Below are positions 51,665 to 59,827 of a DNA stretch of 64,000 nt, one piece after another (position 1 is the stretch's first letter; each line of letters starts with the position of its first letter). The notes under the pieces are model-generated. The model worked only from the letters and a program-made list of their open reading frames with translations, did no database searches and was not told the DNA's origin. The stretch is from DASQJL01 sp036380835. GTDB lineage: Bacteria > Eisenbacteria > RBG-16-71-46 > SZUA-252. The position numbers and the translations under genes are program-made. Where the stretch lies: NCBI GenBank assembly GCA_036380835.1, contig DASVDZ010000032.1, positions 1 to 64,000 on the forward strand, read 5' to 3'.

Positions 51665-54256
51665 ATGTCGGACGACGGATCCCATGAGAACCGGCCTGAG
51701 TTCTGGAGACGAAGCCTCCGCTCGCTCGAAGACGAACTCGGCGCCGGCGCCGGCGGCCTGACCGAGGAGGAAGCGGCCCGGAGGTTCCTTCTTCACGGCC
51801 CCAACCTCCTTCGTCCGCGGCGCCGCCAGGCGATCGCGATCCAGTTCCTCAAGCGGTTCGGCAATCCCCTCGTCCTGCTCCTCCTCGTCGCCGCGACCGT
51901 CTCCGCGTTCACCGGGGACCGCGCCAGCTTCGTCATCATCACGACCGTGATCGGGCTCAGCGTCACGCTCGACTTCGTCCAGGAGCACCGCGCCGGGCGC
52001 GCGGCGGAGCGACTGCAGCGGACGGTGGCCCTTCGCGCGACCGTCCTCCGGGACGGCCGGCCCGCGGAGACGACCGCGGACCGCATCGTGCCGGGCGACG
52101 TGGTCGCGCTCAAGGCGGGCGACCTCGTCCCGGCGGACGGCCGCGTCCTCGAGGCCCGCGACTTCTTCGTCAACCAATCGCTCCTGACCGGCGAGGCCTT
52201 CCCGGTCGAGAAGCGACCGGGCGAGGGCCGTGGACCGGCGCCGGAGCTTGGCGCCGCGGCCGACGCGGTCTTCATGGGCTCGTCGGTGGTGAGCGGGACG
52301 GCGGCGGCGCTCGTCTGTCGCACCGGGCGCGCCACGGCGCTCGGGGCGATCGGCGGCGCGCTCCTCGCGAGGGCCCCCTCGACCGCGTTCGAGACGGGGA
52401 TCCGCCGGTTCGGCCTCCTGATCCTCCGCCTCGCGATCCTGATGGTGCTCTTCGTCCTCCTGGTCAACGCGATCTTCCACCGACCCTGGCTCGAGTCGTT
52501 TCTCTTCGCGACGGCGCTCGCCGTGGGACTCACGCCCGAGCTCCTTCCCATGGTCCTGTCGATCACGCTCGCGCGCGGGGCGCTGCGGATGGCCCGCGCG
52601 CGCGTGATCGTGAAGCGGCTCGGCGCGGTCCACGATCTCGGCAGCATGGACGTTCTCTGCACCGACAAGACGGGGACGCTGACGCAGGCCGAGATCCGCC
52701 TCGAGCGGCACCTCGATCCGGAAGGGAGCGAGAGCGAGCGCCTGCTCACGCTGGCCTATCTGAACAGCCACTTCGAGACCGGACTCAAGAATCCGCTCGA
52801 CGAAGCGATCCTCCGCCACCGGGAGGTGGACGTGGGCGCGTGGCGAAAGGTCGACGAGGTGCCGTTCGATTTCGAACGGCGGCGGGTGTCGATCCTGGCC
52901 GACGACGGACAACGAAGGGTCCTCGTGCTCAAGGGATCGTTCGAGGACGTGCTGCGGCATTGCACGCGATACGAGTCGGAGAACGGAGCGACGGCGGCCC
53001 CGCTCGACGAGGCGGCACGCGCCCGGGCGAACCAGATCTTCGAGGATCTCGGCCGGGAGGGGTTCCGGGTGCTCGGCGTGGCCTGGAAGGAGACCGCCCG
53101 CGATCAGAATCACGCGGTGGTTGACGACGAATCGGAGCTCGTCTTCGCCGGGTTCGCGGCGTTCGAAGATCCCCCGAAGCCGAGCGCCGCCGACGCGGTC
53201 CGTGCCCTCGAGGCCGGCGGGGTGGACGTGAAGATCGTGACCGGCGACAGCGAGCTGGTGACGCAGCACCTTTGCCGGGAGCTGGGCCTGCCGGTTCGCG
53301 GCGTCCTGACGGGTGCGGAGATCGAGGCGCTGGGCGACCCCGCGCTCGCCGCCCGAGCCGAGGAGGTCGATCTCTTCTGCCGCGTCTCGCCGCCCCAGAA
53401 GCGCCGCGTGATCCAGGCGCTCCGAAGCCGCGGCCACGTCGTGGGCTACCTGGGAGACGGCATCAACGACGCGCCGTCGCTCCACGCGGCCGACGTCGGC
53501 CTCTCGGTGGAGGGCGCGGTCGACATCGCGAGGGAAGCGGCCGACATGATCCTCCTGGAACAGGATCTGAGGGTGGTCCAGCGCGGCGTGGTCGAAGGGC
53601 GGCGCACGTTCGGGAACATCTTGAAGTACGTGATGATGGGGACCAGCTCCAACTTCGGCAACATGTTCAGCATGGCGGCGGGCACGCTGATCCTCCCCTT
53701 CCTGCCGCTCCTCCCGGTGCAGATCCTCGTGAACAACTTCCTCTACGACATCTCGGAGGTCCCCGTCCCGATGGACGAGGTGGACCCCGAGTTCATGGAC
53801 CGCCCCCGGCGGTGGGACATGTCGTTCATCCGGAACTTCATGCTCGTGGTCGGCCCGGTCAGCTCGTTCTTCGATTTCCTGACGTTCTTCGTGATGCTCC
53901 GCGTCTTCCATGCGGGGGAGGCGCTCTTCCACACGGGTTGGTTCGTGGAATCGCTCGCCACCCAGGTGCTGATCATCTTCGTGATCCGGACCCGCGGGAA
54001 CCCGTTCCGGTCGCGCCCAAGCCGGCTCCTCGTCGCCACGTCGCTGGCGGTGGTGGCGGTCGCGATCCTGCTTCCGGCGACGCCGCTCGGCGCGGGCCTG
54101 GGCTTCGTCCCGGTGCCCGGCCTCTTCTTCCTGATCCTGGCCGGCGTCGTTCTCTGCTACCTCCTCGCCGTCGAGGGGGTGAAGCGCCTCTTCTACCGCT
54201 GGAACCCGATCCCCACCCTCCACCCCGCGGGGCGCGCCACGAACGTCCTCCGTTGA
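51665..54256 (+). CDS. mgtA: MgtA-type magnesium-translocating P-type ATPase
   Basis: 863 aa P3B ATPase. It has an N-terminal cytoplasmic region (WRRSLRSLEDELGAGAGGLT), the actuator motif LLTGEAFPVEK, the phosphorylated Asp in CTDKTGTLTQ (about 333), the KGSFEDVLR nucleotide-domain segment, VGYLGDGINDAPSLHAADVG, and the MgtA/B-specific GTSSNFGNMFSMA and NNFLYDISEVPVPMDEVD in the membrane part. About ten helices. In the family it imports Mg2+. ATG at 51665 with GGAGGAG ~11 bases upstream. The upstream gap is 45 bases, too short for an Mg riboswitch leader. Confidence 0.92.
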   Translation: MSDDGSHENRPEFWRRSLRSLEDELGAGAGGLTEEEAARRFLLHGPNLLRPRRRQAIAIQFLKRFGNPLVLLLLVAATVSAFTGDRASFVIITTVIGLSVTLDFVQEHRAGRAAERLQRTVALRATVLRDGRPAETTADRIVPGDVVALKAGDLVPADGRVLEARDFFVNQSLLTGEAFPVEKRPGEGRGPAPELGAAADAVFMGSSVVSGTAAALVCRTGRATALGAIGGALLARAPSTAFETGIRRFGLLILRLAILMVLFVLLVNAIFHRPWLESFLFATALAVGLTPELLPMVLSITLARGALRMARARVIVKRLGAVHDLGSMDVLCTDKTGTLTQAEIRLERHLDPEGSESERLLTLAYLNSHFETGLKNPLDEAILRHREVDVGAWRKVDEVPFDFERRRVSILADDGQRRVLVLKGSFEDVLRHCTRYESENGATAAPLDEAARARANQIFEDLGREGFRVLGVAWKETARDQNHAVVDDESELVFAGFAAFEDPPKPSAADAVRALEAGGVDVKIVTGDSELVTQHLCRELGLPVRGVLTGAEIEALGDPALAARAEEVDLFCRVSPPQKRRVIQALRSRGHVVGYLGDGINDAPSLHAADVGLSVEGAVDIAREAADMILLEQDLRVVQRGVVEGRRTFGNILKYVMMGTSSNFGNMFSMAAGTLILPFLPLLPVQILVNNFLYDISEVPVPMDEVDPEFMDRPRRWDMSFIRNFMLVVGPVSSFFDFLTFFVMLRVFHAGEALFHTGWFVESLATQVLIIFVIRTRGNPFRSRPSRLLVATSLAVVAVAILLPATPLGAGLGFVPVPGLFFLILAGVVLCYLLAVEGVKRLFYRWNPIPTLHPAGRATNVLR

Positions 54257-54281
54257 CGTCGGGGGTTCGGAGGGGGATGAT
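54253..54281 (+). promoter_or_regulatory. Promoter upstream of the small orphan gene
   Basis: TTGACG (54253-54258), 17-base spacer, GATGAT (54276-54281). The -35 box contains the mgtA TGA stop (54254-54256). Expected start near 54288, leaving a ~92-base leader. Confidence 0.5.
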
Positions 54282-54379
54282 GGAAGGGCACTGGCACCCC
54301 TTCGGAAGGCCCCCGCACTGGGACCTCCGGCCGGCGCGTGGATCGCGATTGCAACCGCGTGCTTGGAGGAGGGTGTGCC

Positions 54380-54628
54380 ATGAGCGAGAACTGCCATTTG
54401 GCGATCGTCAGCCGGCGCTTCGGCCGGGGCTTCGTCTGCTTCTTCGACGAGCCCTTCGGCGAACAAACCACGTTCGAATCGGCCGGCGGCTACTCCGCCG
54501 TCTTCGACTGCGGCGTGAACGAGGCCGGACCGATCCAGTACTCCGAGGCCGTCGACGGGCTCGAGGTCTGGCTCAAGAAGCAGGGCTGGCAGCACCTCGA
54601 GGAGATCGAAGCCCTGGTCGAGATCTGA
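54380..54628 (+). CDS. Small hypothetical protein, 82 aa
   Basis: ATG at 54380 with GGAGGAGGG (54366-54374) just upstream. The product is a small, acidic, soluble alpha/beta-looking protein (HLAIVSRRFGRGFVCFFDEP, YSAVFDCGVNEAGPIQYSEA) ending in a predicted amphipathic helix (WLKKQGWQHLEEIEALVEI). Two Cys (5 and about 50) and no motif that I recognise. The longer frame from 54338 lacks a ribosome site. It has its own promoter and precedes the acid-metabolism cluster by 133 bases. Confidence 0.7.
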   Translation: MSENCHLAIVSRRFGRGFVCFFDEPFGEQTTFESAGGYSAVFDCGVNEAGPIQYSEAVDGLEVWLKKQGWQHLEEIEALVEI

Positions 54629-54761
54629 GCCGGCGTTCCTTCACGCCCTAGGTCTACCGACTCCACCTCCCTCCGACCCATAGACCGCCCGGCTCCCGAC
54701 CCGCATCGTTGGAAGTCGAGGGAGTCGGCGCGAACGCCGCACGGAGGGGGAGGGCTCGACC

Positions 54762-55904
54762 ATGGCGAAGTACCGGATTGCTTGGCTGCCGGGCGACGGC
54801 ATCGGCGTGGAGGTCATGGAGGCGGCGAAGCTCGTGCTCGAGGCCGTCGGCTTCGAGGCGGACTACCGCCACGGCGACATCGGCTGGGAGTTCTGGCGGC
54901 GGGAGGGGGACGCGTTCCCGGCCCGCACCATCGAGCTGCTCCGGAACGTCGACGCCGCCATGTTCGGCGCGATCACCTCGAAGCCGATTCGCGAGGCCGA
55001 ACGGGAACTCTCCCCATCGCTCCAGGGGAAGGGGCTCGTCTACCGGTCGCCGATCGTCCGCATGCGCCAGCTCTTCGACCTCTACATCTGCCTCCGTCCG
55101 TGCAAGGCGTACCCCGGGAATCCGCTCAACTACCGCGAGGGCATCGCGCTCACCGTCTTCCGCGAGAACACGGAAGACCTCTACTCCGGCGTGGAATTCC
55201 CGGCCGTGCCGGACCGGCTCCGCGACCTGCTCTCCGAGCTTTCGCCCGCGTACAAGCCCTTCGCCGGCCTGGCCAGTGACGATCTCGCCGTCTCGTGCAA
55301 GATCAACACGAAGCGGGGCTCCGAGCGCATCCTCCGCGCCGCGTTCGAGCACGCGAAGCGGTTCGGGCGAAAGAAGGTGACGGTCGTCCACAAGGCCAAC
55401 GTCGTCCGCGCCACCGACGGGCTCTTCCTCGAGGCCGCCCGCAGGGTGGCGGCGGACTACCCGGGGATCGCCATGGACGACGCGAACATCGACGCCATGA
55501 CGATGTGGCTCCTCAAGAACCCCTTCAACTACGACGTTCTGGTCGCGCCGAACCTCTACGGCGACATCATCTCCGACCTATGCGCGCAGATGGTCGGCGG
55601 CCTCGGCTTCGGCTGTTCCGGGAACATCGGCGAGAAGCTGGCCGTGTTCGAGCCGACGCATGGATCGGCGCCCAAGCACGCCGGGAAGGGGAAGGCCAAC
55701 CCGATCGCGACGATCCTCGCCGCGAAGATGATGCTCGAATGGCTCGGCGAGCCGGCTCGCGCCAAGGCGATCGAGGAGGCGGTGGCGGACGTGGTGCGCG
55801 AGGGTAAGGTGCGCACCTACGACATGGGCGGAACGGCCGGAACGCTCGACATGGCGCACGCGGTCGCCGACCACTGCCGCGCCGGCGGCGCCGTCCGGGC
55901 CTGA
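54762..55904 (+). CDS. Isocitrate/isopropylmalate dehydrogenase-family beta-decarboxylase
   Basis: 380 aa. LPGDGIGVEVMEAAK is the family N-terminus; RENTEDLYSGVEF is of the isocitrate/homoisocitrate type rather than plain LeuB; KANVVRATDGLF, DANIDAMTMWLLKNP, NLYGDIISDLCAQMVGGLGF and FEPTHGSAPKHAGKGKANP complete the active site and the NAD pocket. It oxidises and decarboxylates a 2-hydroxy-3-substituted diacid. The exact substrate (isocitrate, homoisocitrate, 3-methylmalate or isopropylmalate) cannot be set by eye. It is first of five tightly spaced genes. A GGAGGGGGAGGG box precedes the ATG; the leader at 54657-54739 can form competing stems. Confidence 0.88.
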   Translation: MAKYRIAWLPGDGIGVEVMEAAKLVLEAVGFEADYRHGDIGWEFWRREGDAFPARTIELLRNVDAAMFGAITSKPIREAERELSPSLQGKGLVYRSPIVRMRQLFDLYICLRPCKAYPGNPLNYREGIALTVFRENTEDLYSGVEFPAVPDRLRDLLSELSPAYKPFAGLASDDLAVSCKINTKRGSERILRAAFEHAKRFGRKKVTVVHKANVVRATDGLFLEAARRVAADYPGIAMDDANIDAMTMWLLKNPFNYDVLVAPNLYGDIISDLCAQMVGGLGFGCSGNIGEKLAVFEPTHGSAPKHAGKGKANPIATILAAKMMLEWLGEPARAKAIEEAVADVVREGKVRTYDMGGTAGTLDMAHAVADHCRAGGAVRA

Positions 55905-55914
55905 GGTCCGTTCG

Positions 55915-56826
55915 ATGCCGCGCCTTCTCCTGCACGAGGTCGGGCCGCGGGACGGCCTGCAGATGGAGGCGCGCGTCGTCCCGATCGAGAAGAAGGAGGC
56001 CTGGATCCGGGGCGTGATCGCCTCGGGCGTCGATCAGGTCCAGGTCGGCTCCTTCGTCCATCCCGAGAAGGTGCCCCAGATGGCGGACACCGACGCCCTC
56101 TTCCGGAAGGTCGCCGCGGAGAAGAGCGGGCCGACGACCCTCTCGGCTCTCGTTCTCAACGAGAAGGGGCTCGAGCGTGGGCTCGCCTGCGGCGTCGAGC
56201 TCTTCTGCATGGGAACCTCCGCGAGCGACACCCACAGCCGGAAGAACACCGGGATGGGCACCGAAGAGGCGACGCGGCGGATCATCGCGATGGCGCACGA
56301 GGCCGTCGCGGCCGGGGCGCGGGTCCAGGTCTCCGTCCAGTCGGCGTTCGGCTGCGGATTCGAGGGACCGATTCCGGAGGAGCGCGTGCTCGGGATCGTG
56401 CGGAGCTACCTCGACGCCGGCCTCCGGAACGTGAGCCTCGCCGACACCGCGGGACACGCGCATCCGGACCAGGTCGAACGCCTCTACGCCAAGATCTTCG
56501 GTGTCGACCCGACCGCCGAGTGCGCCTGCCACTTTCACGACACGTACGGGCTCGGCATGGCGAATCTCTTCGCGGCGATGCGGGCCGGCGTGACCTCCTT
56601 CGAGACCTCCTTCGCCGGACTCGGCGGGTGCCCCTTCACGAAGGTGGCCGCGGGAAACGTCGCGACCGAGGACTTCGTCCACGCGCTCCACCTTCGCGGC
56701 CTGCGCCTCGACGTCGACCTGGAGCGCCTGATCGACGTCGCGCGCGACGTGGCCGCGACGTTCGGCCGGGAGATGCCGGGTCGGGTCCACCGGGTCGGGC
56801 CGATTCGCGCCGGGGCCCGCGCGTGA
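55915..56826 (+). CDS. HMG-CoA lyase-like DRE-TIM metalloenzyme
   Basis: 303 aa. HEVGPRDGLQMEARVVPIEK contains the metal-binding Asp and the Arg of the RDGLQ motif; CHFHDTYGLGMANLFAAMRA contains the HxH metal ligands; FAGLGGCPFTKVAAGNVATE contains the catalytic Cys239 and metal Asn, as in hydroxymethylglutaryl-CoA lyases. These split a 3-hydroxy-3-methyl-acyl-CoA into acetyl-CoA and a keto acid. Next to a CaiB-type transferase this suggests a two-step activation and cleavage of a branched hydroxy-diacid. ATG 10 bases after the dehydrogenase gene; overlaps the transferase gene by 4 bases. Confidence 0.88.
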   Translation: MPRLLLHEVGPRDGLQMEARVVPIEKKEAWIRGVIASGVDQVQVGSFVHPEKVPQMADTDALFRKVAAEKSGPTTLSALVLNEKGLERGLACGVELFCMGTSASDTHSRKNTGMGTEEATRRIIAMAHEAVAAGARVQVSVQSAFGCGFEGPIPEERVLGIVRSYLDAGLRNVSLADTAGHAHPDQVERLYAKIFGVDPTAECACHFHDTYGLGMANLFAAMRAGVTSFETSFAGLGGCPFTKVAAGNVATEDFVHALHLRGLRLDVDLERLIDVARDVAATFGREMPGRVHRVGPIRAGARA

Positions 56827-58022
56827 GCGCGCGCCTCCTCGAGGGCGTTCGCGTCCTCGACTTGACCAACGTTCTCGCCGGCCCCTTCGCCACGCTCCAC
56901 CTGGCGCTTCTCGGGGCCGACGTGATCAAGATCGAGAACCCGAAGGACGGCGACCTGGCGCGCAAGCTCGGCATCGTGCCCGCGCTGAACGAACAGCTCA
57001 TGGGTACGAGCTTCCTCGCGCAGAACGCGAACAAGCGCTCGATGACCCTGAACACCAAGACGCCGGAGGGGAAGGAGATCTTCCGCCGCCTGGTCGGGAC
57101 GGCCGACGTGCTGGTGGAGAACTTCCGCCCCGACGTCATGCCGCGCCTCGGGCTCGGCTATCCCGCCCTCGCGACGATCAATCCGCGCCTGGTCTATTGC
57201 GCCATCTCGGGCTTCGGCGCGACCGGTCCCGACGCCTTCAAGCCGGCGTACGACCAGATCATCCAAGGGCTGAGCGGGGTGATGGCCGTGAACGGCGACG
57301 AGCGTCTGAACCCGCTCCGCGCCGGCTTCCCGGTTTGCGACACGGTGGGCGGCTTGAACGCGGCCTTCGCGATCATGGCCGCGCTCTACCACCGGGAGCG
57401 CACCGGGGAGGGGCAGTTCATCGACGTGGCCATGCTCGACTCGATCATGCCGCTCATGGGCTGGGTGGCGGCCAATCTGCTGATCGGTCGCCAGCCGCCG
57501 GTGCCGATGGGAAACGACAACTTCACGGCGGCGCCCTCGGGCACCTTCCGGACGAAGGACGGCTACATCAACATCGCGGCGAACAAGCAGGAACAGTGGG
57601 AGGCGCTCTGCGACGCCGTGGACGCTCCCGATCTGAAGGCCGACCCGCGCTTCCAAAGACGCGACGTCCGGAAGAAGAACCGGAAGGAGCTGACCCCGCT
57701 CCTCGAGGTGCGGCTCGCGACCCGCTCGACGGCAGAGTGGGTGGAGCGCCTGAACGCAAAGGACATTCCGAGCGGCGCGATCCTGAGCCTCGAAGAGGCG
57801 CTCGCGCAGGCGCAGGTCCGGCACCGCCGGACCCTGAAGGACGTGCCGGTCGAAGGGATCGGCACCGTTCCGCTGTTCGACTTGACGGCTCGATTCGAGA
57901 AGACCCCCGGCGCGATCACCGCGGCGCCGCCGCGGCTCTCCGCGCACACCTCGGAGGTGCTCGCCGAGATCGGCGTGAGCCCCGAGGAGACCTGCGCGCT
58001 CCGCGCCAAGGGGATCGTTTGA
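56823..58022 (+). CDS. CaiB/BaiF-type (class III) CoA transferase
   Basis: 399 aa from the GTG at 56823. GVRVLDLTNVLAGPFATLHL and ADVIKIENPKDGDLAR begin the Rossmann half; NANKRSMTLNTKTPEGKEIF and LVENFRPDVMPRLGLGY follow; the catalytic Asp is in FPVCDTVGGLNAAFAI; TGEGQFIDVAMLDS and APSGTFRTKDGYINIAANKQ complete the fold. The family moves CoA between carboxylic acids; human SUGCT, a member, acts on hydroxymethylglutarate with succinyl-CoA. Pairing with an HMG-CoA-lyase-like gene makes a hydroxymethylglutarate- or citramalate-like substrate plausible. Confidence 0.9.
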   Translation: MSARLLEGVRVLDLTNVLAGPFATLHLALLGADVIKIENPKDGDLARKLGIVPALNEQLMGTSFLAQNANKRSMTLNTKTPEGKEIFRRLVGTADVLVENFRPDVMPRLGLGYPALATINPRLVYCAISGFGATGPDAFKPAYDQIIQGLSGVMAVNGDERLNPLRAGFPVCDTVGGLNAAFAIMAALYHRERTGEGQFIDVAMLDSIMPLMGWVAANLLIGRQPPVPMGNDNFTAAPSGTFRTKDGYINIAANKQEQWEALCDAVDAPDLKADPRFQRRDVRKKNRKELTPLLEVRLATRSTAEWVERLNAKDIPSGAILSLEEALAQAQVRHRRTLKDVPVEGIGTVPLFDLTARFEKTPGAITAAPPRLSAHTSEVLAEIGVSPEETCALRAKGIV

Positions 58023-58044
58023 CGCATCCGAAGGGGAGGTTGCC

Positions 58045-59334
58045 ATGGGCATGACGTACGTGCAGAAGCTCCTCGCGCGCGCGGTCGGCCGGCGCGAGGT
58101 GGCCGTGGGAGACGTGCTCGAGCCGCCGGTCGATCTGGCGATGTCGCACGAGAACGCGGCCCTGGTCCTGAACCAGTTCCACGAGATCTTCCAGGGGACG
58201 GGGCGCGAGGCGACGGTGTGGGACCCGGATCGGATCGCCATCGTCTTCGACCACCGCGTTCCCGCGGAGTCGTCGAAGACGGCGAGCAACCAGAAGAAGG
58301 TGCGCGAATTCGTCGGGAAGCAGCGGATCGCCAAGTTCCACGACGTGCGCGGGGACGTGGGGGGCATCTGCCACCAGATCCTCCCGGAGAACGGGTACGT
58401 GCGACCCGGAGCGGTGGTGGTCGGCACGGACAGCCACACCACGACGCACGGCGCGCTCGGCGCCTTCGCGTTCGGAATCGGAGCCACGGAGATGGCGTCG
58501 GTCTGGACGCTCGGCCGGATCCTGAACGTCGAGGTGCCCGCCACGATCCGGGTCGTCGTGAACGGAGTGTTCCGCGACGACGTCTACCCCAAGGACCTGA
58601 TCCTCCACGTGATCGGCCGGCTCTCGGCCGAGGGGGCCAACTTCAAGGTCATCGAGTTCAACGGTCCCGCCATCCGCTCCATGTCGACATCGGGACGCCT
58701 CGTTCTCTGCAACATGTCGGTCGAGGCGGGCGCCACGGCCGGCGTCGTCCCGCCCGACGCGGAGACGCTCCGGTACCTGCACGAGGAGGCGGGCGTCACG
58801 GGTCCGATCGAGACCTTCGGACCCGACCCCGACGCGGTCTACGACCGGATCGTCGAGATCGACGCGGCCGCGCTGACGCCCCAGATCGCCTGCCCGCACA
58901 CGGTGGACAACGTGAAGCCGCTCGAAGCGGTGATGGGGAAGCGGGTGCACCAGATCGTCGTCGGCTCCTGCACGAACGGGCGCCTCGACGACCTCGAGGT
59001 GGCGGCGCGGGTGCTGCGGGGCCGGAAGGTCGCCGCGGGGACCCGGATGCTCGTCTTCCCGGCGTCGTGGCGCATCTACCACCAGGCGATGGAGCGCGGC
59101 TATCTTCGCGATCTGATGATGGCCGGCGCCGTGGTCTGCAACCCGGGCTGCGGCCCCTGCCTGGGCGTTCATCAGGGGGCGCTCGGCGACGGCGAGACGG
59201 CGCTCGCCACGACCAACCGGAACTTCAAGGGACGGATGGGGAATCCGACGGCGGAGGTCTATCTCTCGTCGCCCGCGGTGGCCGCGGCGAGCGCGATCAC
59301 CGGCGTGATCTCCGATCCGAAGGGGGTGCGCTGA
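58045..59334 (+). CDS. Aconitase-superfamily dehydratase, large subunit (LeuC/HacA-like)
   Basis: 429 aa, the size of the archaeal-type LeuC/homoaconitase large subunit. The 4Fe-4S ligands are Cys309 (VVGSCTNGRLDD), Cys369 and Cys372 (CNPGCGPCLGVH). ENGYVRPGAVVVGTDSHTTT, HGALGAFAFGIGATEMAS and KPLEAV are also conserved. With the small subunit it would interconvert a 2-hydroxy and 3-hydroxy diacid through a dehydrated intermediate. Strong GGGGAGG box. It lies between the CoA transferase and small-subunit genes, not in a leucine operon. Confidence 0.9.
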   Translation: MGMTYVQKLLARAVGRREVAVGDVLEPPVDLAMSHENAALVLNQFHEIFQGTGREATVWDPDRIAIVFDHRVPAESSKTASNQKKVREFVGKQRIAKFHDVRGDVGGICHQILPENGYVRPGAVVVGTDSHTTTHGALGAFAFGIGATEMASVWTLGRILNVEVPATIRVVVNGVFRDDVYPKDLILHVIGRLSAEGANFKVIEFNGPAIRSMSTSGRLVLCNMSVEAGATAGVVPPDAETLRYLHEEAGVTGPIETFGPDPDAVYDRIVEIDAAALTPQIACPHTVDNVKPLEAVMGKRVHQIVVGSCTNGRLDDLEVAARVLRGRKVAAGTRMLVFPASWRIYHQAMERGYLRDLMMAGAVVCNPGCGPCLGVHQGALGDGETALATTNRNFKGRMGNPTAEVYLSSPAVAAASAITGVISDPKGVR

Positions 59335-59335
59335 G

Positions 59336-59827
59336 ATGATCCAGGGCCAGGTCGTGCGAACGGTCGGAGACGACGTCTCGACCGACATCATCTACCCGGG
59401 CCGGTTCATGGCCACGGTGCTTCCCACCGAGACCCCGCAGTACGCGTTCGCGGACGACGCGGAGTTCAACAAGAGGCTTCGAGCCGGCGACGTTCCTCCG
59501 GGGAGCGTCCTCGTCGCCGGGAAGAACTTCGGCTGCGGCTCCTCGCGCGAGCAGGCGGCGTCGTGCCTCCGGGGCTACGACCTCGTGATCGTGGCCAGGC
59601 ACTTCGCCCGCATCTTCCTCCAGAACGCGATCAACCTGGGCCTCCAGATGGTGATCTGCCCCGGCGTCGAGGCGAAGGAGGGGGACGAGCTGGCGATCGA
59701 CGAGGGGCGGCTGGTGAACCGAACGTCGGGGAAGTCGTTCCCGATCGTTCCGCTCCCCAAGGCGCGCCAGGCCATCATCGACGCGGGCGGCCTCGTGCCC
59801 TACACGCGGAGTCTCCTGACCTCCTAG
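59336..59827 (+). CDS. Aconitase-superfamily dehydratase, small subunit (LeuD/HacB-like)
   Basis: 163 aa swivelling domain. VGDDVSTDIIYPGRF replaces the usual NVDTDxIIP; KNFGCGSSREQAASCLRG is the catalytic-Ser loop; IVARHFARIFLQNAINLGLQ and PLPKARQAIIDAGGL follow. The substrate-specifying loop (MATVLPTETPQYAFADDAEF) differs from LeuD and from enteric-type enzymes, so the diacid handled is uncertain. It starts 1 base after the large-subunit gene and overlaps the convergent EamA gene by 4 bases. Confidence 0.9.
   Translation: MIQGQVVRTVGDDVSTDIIYPGRFMATVLPTETPQYAFADDAEFNKRLRAGDVPPGSVLVAGKNFGCGSSREQAASCLRGYDLVIVARHFARIFLQNAINLGLQMVICPGVEAKEGDELAIDEGRLVNRTSGKSFPIVPLPKARQAIIDAGGLVPYTRSLLTS

Noticed and set aside
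50132..54595. A 1487-codon open frame on the minus strand
   Set aside because: It is antisense to acyP, the sigma factor and mgtA, all with clear motifs, and its product is a low-complexity Arg/Glu/Asp/His-rich chain. High GC removes stops from antisense frames.
54762..59827. Calling the cluster a leucine biosynthesis operon
   Set aside because: There is no leuA, the dehydrogenase carries the RENTEDLYSG string nearer to isocitrate-type enzymes, and two CoA-ester enzymes interrupt the order.
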